A model generated the notes under the pieces. The model searched no databases. It saw nothing but the letters and a program-made list of their open reading frames with translations, and had not been told where the DNA came from. Shown piece by piece: positions 7,836 to 15,528 of a stretch of DNA of 19,423 nt (positions are counted from its first letter, which is position 1; the number at the start of each line of letters is the position of its first letter). The translations under genes and the position numbers were made by a program. Origin of the DNA: JAYEJW01 sp034716535 (GTDB taxonomy: Bacteria > Pseudomonadota > Gammaproteobacteria > Chromatiales > Chromatiaceae); assembly GCA_034716535.1 (NCBI GenBank), contig JAYEJW010000687.1:1-19423 (forward strand). The letters are read 5' to 3'.

Positions 7836-9467
7836 TCAGAGTTGATCCTCGACGGGCAGGATCCGGATGAAGCCCGCCACCGAGCGCTGCCAGGCGCTGC
7901 TCTTGGGGTCCTTGTCGTAGCGCACATCCAGGCCGTCGTCTTCGGTCACCCAGTAGAGCTCCCCGTCTTCGTCCAGCAGCACCCGATAGCTGTTCTGCGG
8001 ACGCACCCCCTCGTCCATGTAGGCGATCACCTGCGTGGCCAGCTCCGGGCTCTCGACGTAGAGCCCGGCCTCGGTGTTGATGTCACCCGAGCGGGGATCG
8101 AGGTTGAAGCTGCCGATGAAGACGTCCTTGCGGTCGAAGACCATGGCCTTGGTGTGCAGCGCTGCCTTGGAAGTGCCGCGGATAACGTTCTTGCTGGCCG
8201 GTTCGGGGTCGGGGCGCAGCTCATAGAGCTCGACGCCGTTTGCTATCAGCCTGCCGCGGCGCTTGGAATAGCCGGCGTGGGCAGCCAGCACGTCGTTGGA
8301 GGCCAGGGAATTGGTCAGCACGCGAATTCTGACGCCTCTATCGTTAAGACCCTTCACCGTCTCGATCCCGGGGTCACGCGGGACGAAATAGGCCGATTCG
8401 ATCAGCAGCTCGCTCTCCAGCCGCCCGATCCGTTTGGACAGTCCTTCGGCCATCCGACTCGTGGATCCGGTCCGCTGTATGGTGGCCGGGTCGTCCCAGA
8501 CGATCCGGCCCGGCGCCCAGATAAACTCGTTGAAGATCCCCCGCAGCTCGGACTTGAGCTCCGTCACATCCTGGTCCAAGGGATGGGGGTAGTCGTCCTC
8601 GGCGATGCGCTCGCGTATGGTCTTCAGGGCCGTCCGCAGGTCTTCCTCCGTGTAGGGCCGCTCCACCAGCGCGCTGATGGGTACCGCCCAGTCGCCGCTC
8701 CAGAAGTGGTCGAACACGCTGGAGATCTCCCGCACTACCGGTCCTCCCGCGGCGATGTCCAGGTCGCGGAAGTTGGCCTCGGTTGCCACCCCGAAGTAGT
8801 GGTTTCCGATGTTGCGCCCGCCGACGATGGCCACGGCATTATCCATGACCATGAGCTTGTTGTGCATGCGGTGATTGACCCGATTGAAGTCGGTGAGGAA
8901 ATCCAGGGCGTGCGCGCTTCGACGGGCAAAGGGGTTGAAGAGGCGGATCTCGATGTTGGGGTGGGCATCCATGGCGGCGACGACCGCGTCACGGCCCTTG
9001 AGGTTGATGTCGTCGACCAGAAGGCGCACCCGCACTCCGCGGTCGGCGGCCTGCACCAGACGCTCGGCGAGGATGCGGCCGGTGGCGTCCGCCTCCCAGA
9101 TGTAGTACTGCAGGTCCAGCGTCTGCTCCGCCAGCTCTGTGAGCGCTACGCGGGACGTGAACGCCGGGGGCCCGTAACGGATGATCGCGAACCCCGACTC
9201 GCCCGGATGGCGCGCGGCGGCCTTGCCAAGGTAGCGCCCGATCGCGGTGCTTTCGTGGTCCTGGAAGGCCGCCGATTGGGTGCGCGGGTAGTCTTTCGGC
9301 ACGCTTGCGCAGCCGCTGAACAGCACACCCGCCAACAGGAGCAGCAGGCAGGACCTGAGATAGCCTGTCGCGCGGAAGGCAGATTGGGGATGCGGACGGT
9401 TGCGCCGCTCTGCAGGGCGCAGGGTGAGTAGGCGTTCAGGAACCTCATCTTTCTCGTGCACCGCCAT
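7836..9467 (-). CDS. Phospholipase D/cardiolipin synthase-like lipoprotein
   Basis: This is a 543-residue PLD-superfamily enzyme with two complete HKD motifs: H202-N-K204-x4-D209 followed by GGRNIG, and H438-T-K440-x4-D445 followed by GSFNLD. This two-motif arrangement and length fit cardiolipin synthase C-type proteins, which transfer phosphatidyl groups between phospholipids; a hydrolytic phospholipase role cannot be excluded. A lipobox (LFSGC, Cys53) ends a hydrophobic stretch at 40-52, so the mature protein should be lipid-anchored on the periplasmic side. The N-terminal extension before the signal core is unusually long (about 38 residues), but no better start codon was found inside it. 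The start lies 18 bp after the reconstructed end of the broken HAD gene, so it is probably in one operon with the sulfatase. Family assignment is strong; substrate is inferred. Confidence 0.9.
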   Translation of the reverse strand: MAVHEKDEVPERLLTLRPAERRNRPHPQSAFRATGYLRSCLLLLLAGVLFSGCASVPKDYPRTQSAAFQDHESTAIGRYLGKAAARHPGESGFAIIRYGPPAFTSRVALTELAEQTLDLQYYIWEADATGRILAERLVQAADRGVRVRLLVDDINLKGRDAVVAAMDAHPNIEIRLFNPFARRSAHALDFLTDFNRVNHRMHNKLMVMDNAVAIVGGRNIGNHYFGVATEANFRDLDIAAGGPVVREISSVFDHFWSGDWAVPISALVERPYTEEDLRTALKTIRERIAEDDYPHPLDQDVTELKSELRGIFNEFIWAPGRIVWDDPATIQRTGSTSRMAEGLSKRIGRLESELLIESAYFVPRDPGIETVKGLNDRGVRIRVLTNSLASNDVLAAHAGYSKRRGRLIANGVELYELRPDPEPASKNVIRGTSKAALHTKAMVFDRKDVFIGSFNLDPRSGDINTEAGLYVESPELATQVIAYMDEGVRPQNSYRVLLDEDGELYWVTEDDGLDVRYDKDPKSSAWQRSVAGFIRILPVEDQL

Positions 9468-9485
9468 CTCTCAGGCCAGGGGAGG

Positions 9486-10545
9486 CTACTGGTCCAGTTG
9501 AAAGGGGTAAATCACCTTCCAGTCTTTCTGCATATCTACGACGAGCCATCCCTGTTGCCGGGTTCGTCCAGCGCCCTATCCAGTTTCCCGACATGCGACT
9601 TGCGATCATAAGCCCATTCGCGTTCGGCATCTGTATGCTGTACCAGCACCATCAAACGTTTGCCTCCACCCGTCGCGGTCCACTGCAGCATCTGCCGATC
9701 ACCATCGGAGTTACCAAAGGCGGCCATTGGCCGGCGGCCGATGAACTTGTGGATGCCCACGGGCTTGCCGGCCTTGTCGTCAATAAAATCGACTTCCGGC
9801 AATCGCACCAGCACCGGCGTGCCGTCGTGTAGTTCGAACTTCGTCTTGATACTGCTGCCGACCACCTGCTCCGGTGGAATGCTGTAGATTTCTGCCACCC
9901 AAGGTCTCATAAACTCGATGCCTCCCCCCGAGACGATAAAGGTCCTGAAACCGTTGGCGCGAAGGTACTCCAACAGCTCCAGCATTGGTTGGAAAACGAG
10001 CTCGGTGTAAGGCCGCGTGAAGCGCGGATGGCGGGCGCTGCTGATCCAATCGAGCACGATCTGCTCGAATTCCGCCGTGGTCATCCCGGCGTGGGAGGCC
10101 ATGACCAACTGCAGCAGCCCCTTTTCCCCGGACTCGGCCAGCGCTTTCAGGTCGTTGTCCAGCACCGCCTTAAATGGCTGCTCGGTTTTCCATTCCGGGT
10201 GTTGTGGAGCGAGCGCCTTGATACGGTCAATGGCAAACAGCAACTGAAAGTAAGTAGGCTTTTCCGACCACAGGGTACCGTCGTTGTCGAAGACCGCTAT
10301 GCGTTCCGGCGGTGGCACATAGTCGGGGCTGGACCATAGATCACCGCCGTCACGAATTCGGTAATCGAGCTCTTGCCGTCGCCTTCGTTCCAGGACGGCA
10401 ATGGATCCGATGCGCTGACCCTGCCCGCCAACAGAGCCAATACGAAAACGGTCAGGACATAAGAGACTACAGTCGCAGCTCCAGGTATTGCGAGACCAAT
10501 TAGCCTGGCTCCACTCGTTTTCTTGTGCATCGGTTTACGCTTCAT
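9486..10545 (-). pseudogene. HAD phosphatase gene with two single-base frameshifts
   Basis: This is a paralogue of the intact HAD gene at 17107-18105. It is split by two one-base deletions. Frame one (10545 to about 10333) gives a signal peptide or membrane anchor ending LLAGRVSA, then DPLPSWNEG and ITEFVTAVIYG. Frame two carries the catalytic core: VPPPERIAV, DNDGTLW (nucleophile and acid/base Asp), IVSGGGIEF (motif II Ser), DDKAGKP (motif III Lys) and GNSDGD (motif IV). Near 9560-9565 a second shift moves the conserved tail, GWLVVDMQKDWKVIYP, into a third frame ending at a TAG at 9486. With both bases restored the protein would be about 353 residues and aligns with the intact copy without gaps at either break. 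In the second break the paralogue has GGGTTTCG where this copy has GGGTTCG (plus strand). It is either a young pseudogene or an assembly error. Confidence 0.8.
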
Positions 10546-10579
10546 CCGACTTGATCGCCCTGCATCGTGGGTCGTCGCT

Positions 10580-10610
10580 GGGAGGCCGCCCGCTGAACAG
10601 GCAGCCTCCC
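10580..10610. repeat. Stem-loop after the sulfatase gene
   Basis: GGGAGGC at 10580-10586 pairs with GCCTCCC at 10604-10610, and the stem can extend through CT/AG with one bulged base. It starts 14 bp beyond the sulfatase stop. There is no T-run on the minus strand, so it may stabilise the 3' end or weakly attenuate read-through into the HAD gene rather than terminate fully. Confidence 0.45.
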
Positions 10611-10624
10611 CAGGGGGGACGGAA

Positions 10625-12232
10625 TCAACCTCCGGGCGGTGCCAGCTTCTCCATGACCTTGTCGAGGCTGAAGCTCGCCGCCTCCTGCCGCGGTGGGAAC
10701 TCCTGGAAGGTGGCCAGGAACTGGCCCACATACGCCTGGGCTGGGACGTACATGTAGGCGCGGTCGAGCATCCACTCGTAGTAGGAGTTGGAGGTGACGG
10801 TGGCGCGCTCGTAGGGGTCGCGGCGCAGGTTATAGATGAAGGGGGTGCGCAGCGGAACGAAGGGCTGCTGCCAGACCCGGAAGGTGCCGGCGACGGGCTG
10901 CTCCATGAACAGGATCTTCCAATCGGCGTAGCGCAGGGCGGTCAGGTCCCCATCGTCGGAGAAGTAGAAGATCTCCTTGCGCGGGCCCTCTTCGCTCTCG
11001 CCGGTGAGCAGCGGCAGGATGTTGTAGCCGTCCAGATGCACCTTGTAGTCGCGGTTCAAAGCGTCATTGTGGACGCCCGACTTGAGCTGCTCTTCCATGT
11101 CAGACGCGCCGGCGGCGGCCAGGATGGTCGGGAACCAGTCCATGTGGTGGACAATCTCGTTGGTCCACTGACCAGCGGGGATTTTGCCGGGCCAGCGCAC
11201 CATGGCGGGAACGCGCCAGCCGCCCTCCCAATTAGTGTTCTTCTCGCCCCGGAACGGGTTCCAGCCGGCGTCCGGCCAAGTGTTCATGTGCGGGCCGTTG
11301 TCGGTGGAGTAGAAGACGATAGTGTTGTCCGCGATGCCGAGCTCGTCGAGCAGGGCGAGGAACTTGCCGATGTGCATGTCGTGCTCGACCATGCCATCGG
11401 CGTACTCGTCCTGACCGGAGATGCCGCGATTCTCGGCCTTGACGTGCGTGCGGAAGTGCATGCGGGTGCCGTTCCACCACACGAACCAGGGCTTGCCGGT
11501 GGCGTGCTGTTCCTTGATGAACTCGACGGCGCGGTCGGATGTCTCGTCGTCGACGGTCTCCATGCGCTTCTTCGTAAGGGGGCCGGTGTCCTCGATCTTC
11601 TGACTGCCGTCGGGCATGGCCCAGGAGTGGATGACACCACGCGGGCCGAACTTCTCGCGGAAGGTCTTGCCGTCGGGCAGGACCATGTCGCCGGGGTAGT
11701 CCTCGTTCTCCGGCTCCTCCTCGGCATTGAGGTGATACAGATTACCGAAGAACTCGTCGAAGCCGTGGTTGGTGGGCAGGTGCTCGTCGCGGTCACCCAG
11801 GTGGTTCTTGCCGAACTGCCCGGTGGCGTAACCCATCGATTTAAGCATGCCGGCGATGGTGGGATCTTCCGTCTGCATCCCTTCCTTGGCCCCCGGCAGT
11901 CCGACCTTGGACAGACCCGTACGGAACACGCTCTGCCCCATGATGAAGGAGGCACGCCCGGCGGTGCAGGACTGCTCTGCATAGTAATCGGTGAAGGTCA
12001 TGCCCTCGTTGGCAATGCGGTCGATGTTGGGGGTCTTGTAGCCCACCAGACCGTGGGTGTAGGTGCTGATGTTGGACTGGCCGATGTCGTCGCCCCACAC
12101 CACCAAGATGTTCGGCTTGTCGGCAGAAAAAGCCGGGGCCGCGAGCCCAAGCGCGGCCAGGCCCAGAGCGAGCCCTACTGCGCCCAGGCGAGGCGAAATG
12201 CCGCCTTCCGGGTTCAACCTTCTTCGCTTCAT
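10625..12232 (-). CDS. Periplasmic arylsulfatase (formylglycine-dependent type I sulfatase)
   Basis: This 535-residue enzyme should hydrolyse sulfate esters in the periplasm. A Sec signal peptide covers residues 1-37 (basic start, hydrophobic core, cleavage after AFSA). The mature protein begins with NILVVWGDDIG, supplying metal ligands Asp48-Asp49. The active-site signature is C89-T-A-G-R93, the CxAxR variant of CxPxR, in which Cys is oxidised to formylglycine; Lys142-Asn-His144, His259, Asp311-Asn312 and Lys331 fit the other catalytic positions. No formylglycine-generating enzyme is encoded in this window. The start is well supported by AGGAGG seven bases upstream. It heads the group HAD, PLD, YSC84 on the minus strand and is preceded by a sigma-54-like promoter candidate. 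The natural substrate cannot be told from sequence. Confidence 0.93.
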   Translation of the reverse strand: MKRRRLNPEGGISPRLGAVGLALGLAALGLAAPAFSADKPNILVVWGDDIGQSNISTYTHGLVGYKTPNIDRIANEGMTFTDYYAEQSCTAGRASFIMGQSVFRTGLSKVGLPGAKEGMQTEDPTIAGMLKSMGYATGQFGKNHLGDRDEHLPTNHGFDEFFGNLYHLNAEEEPENEDYPGDMVLPDGKTFREKFGPRGVIHSWAMPDGSQKIEDTGPLTKKRMETVDDETSDRAVEFIKEQHATGKPWFVWWNGTRMHFRTHVKAENRGISGQDEYADGMVEHDMHIGKFLALLDELGIADNTIVFYSTDNGPHMNTWPDAGWNPFRGEKNTNWEGGWRVPAMVRWPGKIPAGQWTNEIVHHMDWFPTILAAAGASDMEEQLKSGVHNDALNRDYKVHLDGYNILPLLTGESEEGPRKEIFYFSDDGDLTALRYADWKILFMEQPVAGTFRVWQQPFVPLRTPFIYNLRRDPYERATVTSNSYYEWMLDRAYMYVPAQAYVGQFLATFQEFPPRQEAASFSLDKVMEKLAPPGG

Positions 12233-12316
12233 CGCTGATCCTCCTCTCTTTCAACTGAAATTTGAGCCGCGGGCCGGCTTCGACCCATTCCATGCGAAAA
12301 TTCATGGCGACACTCC

Positions 12317-12333
12317 TGCAGAAAACGCGCCAA
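12317..12333 (-). promoter_or_regulatory. Candidate sigma-54 (-24/-12) promoter of the sulfatase group
   Basis: On the minus strand the sequence TTGGCGCGTTTTCTGCA matches the sigma-54 consensus TTGGCACG-N4-TTGCA at all key positions except A to G after GGC and T to C in the -12 box. The invariant GG and GC are exactly 10 nt apart. The predicted start is near 12306, giving a leader of about 73 nt with the sulfatase AGGAGG inside it. No comparably good sigma-70 pair was found in this gap. The match is seen; promoter activity is inferred. Confidence 0.5.
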
Positions 12334-12380
12334 ACCTCCTTCGACAGACCGAGATCAGGACAACCAACTGAATTACTACG

Positions 12381-12480
12381 GATATTGCGAGCGGTCGTCC
12401 GGAAGCCAACGCGGTAGACGGTTGCTCGGGGTGGCGATATTGCGTAGATTTCTCTCTCGAAATATCGCCTCTCGCGATAT
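12381..12480. promoter_or_regulatory. Cluster of GATATT-type repeats upstream of the sulfatase promoter
   Basis: GATATTGCG occurs at 12381-12389 and again at 12436-12444. GGCGATATT (12433-12441) is exactly inverted as AATATCGCC (12461-12469). The latter is also inverted against GCGATAT (12474-12480) with a 5-base spacer. These four related half-sites lie roughly 75 to 175 bp upstream of the predicted sigma-54 start, the usual distance of enhancer-binding sites. They could bind a dimeric or oligomeric activator. The remaining bases of the 341-bp gap (12233-12573) hold no gene that I can support. Confidence 0.5.
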
Positions 12481-12573
12481 GTCGTCACCTGGCTGGAAAG
12501 ATGCGCGCGGGCGAACAGCCTGCTCATGGAGGCTGGGTTCCTGCGTTTCGAAGCTTCCGGCTTGCGCGACCAC

Positions 12574-13920
12574 TCAAACACCCCTCGCGCCAATGCGCAC
12601 TGACCGCGGGTTGAGCGGCAGGAGGACATGGTCCCGCCCGGTATGGCGCTGGTCCTGTGCCTTTCGCCAGGCAGTCAGCACCTGGCCGAGTGGCTCACCC
12701 TGCCACGAGGGCTCGTAGCCCGCGACAGCTCGCCCGAGAAGGTGTAGCTGCTCGGCGATCACCCTGTCGGATTCGACGAGGGAAGCGCCGTCTTCCACCC
12801 GCGGATGCTCCGCCGACCACCGGGCCAGCCAGGAGGTCAGTGCGTTGTAAGCGGCAGTCGGGTCGTTACGCCGGCAGACGCGCAACAGTTGCTGAAAGTA
12901 TGCGGTTTCGCTCTCCGCACGGCGCGACCGCCAGGTACGCCAACGCGAAAGGAGCGGCTGCCACGACCGATATGCCAGAAAAACGCTGGCGCCCAACAAG
13001 AGCAGCACGGATGCCACGAGCAAGGGGCGGCGATTCAATCGTTCGAGCAGGGTCGGCTTCGCCGCCTCCAGCGCAGGGTTGGGAGCCACGTCGATCGACA
13101 GCGGCGCGATCTCCACCTGGTCGAGCTTTTGCGTCTCGGGATTCCACCAGCGGATCCGAGCCCCCGGCACATCGAAGCTGCCCGGACGTTGGAATACAAG
13201 GGTGTGCGACTCCGCCCGTTCGCCCCTCAGGACGCCGCGGTCTCCCCGATCATGTACCTGGGGGTCTTTTGGATAAAGGGCCACGCCGGCAATGTCGGGT
13301 ATGGGCATGGGAGGAAGCGCCATGCCGGGGACGTCAGCGGCCCGCAGGACGACCCGACGCGTCAGGGCATCGCCGACCTTGATCTCTTCGGCGTTCGGCG
13401 TCCAGCTTTGCTCCAGGGTGAAGTTCGTGCTGGTCACCAGCGGCTCGCCTTCCGCCACGCCGGCCGGTAACCGGACCTCGGCTTGCAGGGGCTCGGTCGT
13501 GAACTTGAATCCCTGCTCCGGCTGTCCATAGCCGGCGGACACGCTGAAGGCTACGCCGATCGCGGGCACCATCAGCGTCCCCGCGCGCTGGGGAAAGACC
13601 ATGATCTCGTACCGCAATACCTGCCAGGTCTCGCCCGACCGCTGCTCGGTGAGCTTGAGCGCAGTCGATTCCGGTTGCAGCACGAGCGCGCCCGGCACCT
13701 CGGACAGGTCGAAACGTTGGTTGCCGAAGGCAAAGCCGGTGGAGAGCAGGTCGAGATGAAGCGGCACCGCCTGGCTGACCCAGAACGGCCCCTCGGCGGC
13801 CAGCGAGGCCCGGACCTGCGCCTTTAGCTCTGCCTGCTCGGCGGCCGCCGAGATGGGACCCATCACCGACAGCGCGAGCAACAGGCGCAGCAAAAGCACC
13901 GGTCCGGGCAGCCGCCTCAC
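12574..13920 (-). CDS. batD: BatD-like membrane protein
   Basis: This is the last gene of the Bat operon, 448 residues. I chose the GTG at 13920: it overlaps the batC stop as GTGA, has GGGGGAGGTGG just upstream, and opens onto a signal peptide (VLLLRLLLALSVMGPISAAA). The frame continues upstream, but that part lies inside batC. The mature protein has a long beta-rich periplasmic region with the BatD-type layout: an early domain with LRYEIMVFPQRAGTLMVPAIG (split around 102-122), then DALTRRVVLRA and PGSFDVPGARIRWWNP. A single membrane segment follows at about 300-318, then a cytoplasmic helical tail. BatD proteins are thought to act with the vWA proteins BatA and BatB at the inner membrane. 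The biochemical role of the family is unsettled. Confidence 0.85.
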   Translation of the reverse strand: MRRLPGPVLLLRLLLALSVMGPISAAAEQAELKAQVRASLAAEGPFWVSQAVPLHLDLLSTGFAFGNQRFDLSEVPGALVLQPESTALKLTEQRSGETWQVLRYEIMVFPQRAGTLMVPAIGVAFSVSAGYGQPEQGFKFTTEPLQAEVRLPAGVAEGEPLVTSTNFTLEQSWTPNAEEIKVGDALTRRVVLRAADVPGMALPPMPIPDIAGVALYPKDPQVHDRGDRGVLRGERAESHTLVFQRPGSFDVPGARIRWWNPETQKLDQVEIAPLSIDVAPNPALEAAKPTLLERLNRRPLLVASVLLLLGASVFLAYRSWQPLLSRWRTWRSRRAESETAYFQQLLRVCRRNDPTAAYNALTSWLARWSAEHPRVEDGASLVESDRVIAEQLHLLGRAVAGYEPSWQGEPLGQVLTAWRKAQDQRHTGRDHVLLPLNPRSVRIGARGV

Positions 13921-14567
13921 TCCACCTCCCCCTGCGACTGGCGCCTCGCCAGCTGTTGGGCGAAGCGCACCTTGAGGAAATCCGCCGGTCGGGTCTGCAC
14001 CCGGCGCAGCCACAGGGCGCGCAGCTCTTCCTCCGAGGTCGGCGCCGCACCCTCCACCATCTGCTCTCCCTGGGCCTTCTTTGTTCGTCCCGAGGAATCC
14101 AGCACGATTTCGTCCGCCTCGAGCTGGCCGCCGGTGCCCCCGGCATCGTCCTCGGGTGGCGCCAGTGCCAGCATGCGTGCCTCGGCAATGGCAAGGTTGG
14201 TCGCGGCGGCGGGCCAGTCGGGCCTGAGCTGGTGGGCGCGCCGGAAGGCCTGGATCGCCCCCTCGTAGTGCCCGAGCAGGATCAGGGCGTTGCCCCGGTT
14301 GAAGGCGGCTTCTGCCGAGTCGATCTGCGCAAAGGAAGCCGCTGCGGCCTGGAAATCTCCCGCGCGGTACAGGGCGACACCGCGGCGCATGGGATCGGCG
14401 AAGCGTTCGGCCGCTTCGGCAAACTGGCCCCGGTCGAACAGGCGCTGCCCCTGCTGGTCGGGCGTTAGCAGGAGATCGGCGAAACGCAAGTCGGCGGCCG
14501 ATACGGTCGAGCTTACGATGAGGAGCCCCGGCAGCACGGCGCTCACCAAGAAGGCGCGCTTACTCAT
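13917..14567 (-). CDS. batC: BatC-like TPR protein
   Basis: The product has 216 residues and a signal peptide or N-terminal anchor (MSKRAFLVSAVLPGLLIVSS). Residues about 40-135 contain tetratricopeptide-type helices (GQRLFDRGQFAEAAERF, GVALYRAGDFQAAAASF, AAFNRGNALILLGHYEGAI), followed by an acidic linker and a C-terminal LWLRRVQTRPADFLKVRF segment typical of BatC. TPR domains mediate protein contacts, here presumably with BatA, BatB or BatD. I chose the ATG at 14567 because it is preceded by GGGTGG and overlaps the end of batB by 8 bp; the longer frame has no signal-like start. Its TGA overlaps the batD GTG. Confidence 0.85.
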   Translation of the reverse strand: MSKRAFLVSAVLPGLLIVSSTVSAADLRFADLLLTPDQQGQRLFDRGQFAEAAERFADPMRRGVALYRAGDFQAAAASFAQIDSAEAAFNRGNALILLGHYEGAIQAFRRAHQLRPDWPAAATNLAIAEARMLALAPPEDDAGGTGGQLEADEIVLDSSGRTKKAQGEQMVEGAAPTSEEELRALWLRRVQTRPADFLKVRFAQQLARRQSQGEVE

Positions 14568-15528
14568 ACCGCACCACCCAGCCGCGCCGAAAACCGAGCA
14601 GGACAAGCAGCGCCAACACGGGTACCAGGTAGTATCCAGCGTCGATCCAATGGTCTCCTTCCTCGGCGTCGGCCCGGGTCAGGCTGCGCTCGATAAGACG
14701 GGACAGCTGCTTCACGTCCCCGTCGTCCACCGTCGGGAGGACCAGACTGCCGCCCGCCGCAAAAGCGGCCTCGTCCATGGCCTTCCGGTCGAGCGCCGGA
14801 GCGGACGGGCTGTCCGGTGGCGGAATGACGTCCGGACCCGCGGCCATGGCCAGCAGGTGAACCGCGACCCCGCCGGTATCTCGTTGCTTTTGCAGCGCAA
14901 CGTGCTGGTCGGCGGAAACCGTGTCGGCGATCAGAAGGATCGAGCCCGGTGCGCCCGCCTTGTTCAGATGCTCGTTGGCCAGGCCGACGGCCTGGGCCGC
15001 CGCATCGCCCTCGAGAGGCATGATGGCCGGATCGAGCTCGGCCGCGAAGCTCTCGATGATGCGGGCATCGCGGGTGAGAGGCATGACCAGATGGGCACTG
15101 CCGCTGTAGGCGATCAAGGCGGTGCGCCCGCCGGCGCGCAGCTGCAACAGGTCACGGATCTTGTGTACGGCCCGTTCCAGCCGCGAGGGCTGCACGTCCT
15201 GCGCAAGCATCGAAGGCGTGACCTTGAGCGCGATGACTAGGGCCGCCTGATCCTCGCGAAAAGGCGAAGGTGCACGCTCCCAGGCCGGTCCTGCCAGTGC
15301 AAGGCTGCCCAGTATCCACAGGAGGGTGAGGCCTGTCAGCGGATGCCAGAGGCTGTTACCGCCCTCCTGCCGCAACAGCAGGTGCGCCAGGAGATGGGGC
15401 GCCAGGACGCGTCGCCAGGCTCGCTCCGCCGACTGGCGCCGCCAGAGGGACCAGAGGATCAGCAGGGCCGGTATCAGCAACAGGAGCCAGGCCGGCCGCA
15501 GGAAGTGGAGCTGTGCCAGAGCGCTCAT
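14560..15528 (-). CDS. batB: BatB-like vWA protein with degenerate MIDAS
   Basis: The product has 322 residues: membrane helices near 13-29 and 62-80, a von Willebrand factor A domain at about 90-280, and a C-terminal helix near 300-315. The layout and gene order fit BatB. The MIDAS metal motif, normally LDxSxSM, reads LKVTPSM at 101-107, so the first Asp is Lys and the first Ser is Thr. The adjacent DVQPSRLERA segment, typical of BatB, is intact, which argues for a real but metal-impaired vWA domain rather than a misread gene. The start ATG overlaps the batA stop as ATGA. Confidence 0.87.
   Translation of the reverse strand: MSALAQLHFLRPAWLLLLIPALLILWSLWRRQSAERAWRRVLAPHLLAHLLLRQEGGNSLWHPLTGLTLLWILGSLALAGPAWERAPSPFREDQAALVIALKVTPSMLAQDVQPSRLERAVHKIRDLLQLRAGGRTALIAYSGSAHLVMPLTRDARIIESFAAELDPAIMPLEGDAAAQAVGLANEHLNKAGAPGSILLIADTVSADQHVALQKQRDTGGVAVHLLAMAAGPDVIPPPDSPSAPALDRKAMDEAAFAAGGSLVLPTVDDGDVKQLSRLIERSLTRADAEEGDHWIDAGYYLVPVLALLVLLGFRRGWVVRYE

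Noticed and set aside
7830..9431. Plus-strand open frame of 533 codons opposite the PLD gene
   Set aside because: It is antisense to a gene with two perfect HKD motifs and a lipobox; its composition (His, Val, Gly-rich) is typical of a shadow frame.
10523..12238. Long plus-strand open frame of 571 codons opposite the sulfatase gene
   Set aside because: It mirrors the GC-rich sulfatase gene, is rich in Gly, Val and Leu without domain motifs, and has no ribosome binding site. The minus-strand frame has a complete sulfatase active site.
11841..12629. 262-codon minus-strand frame overlapping the sulfatase start, with a GCAGGAG-preceded ATG at 12305
   Set aside because: It reads through the sulfatase signal peptide and catalytic region in the wrong frame. 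A short upstream frame from 12305 could be translated but has no support.
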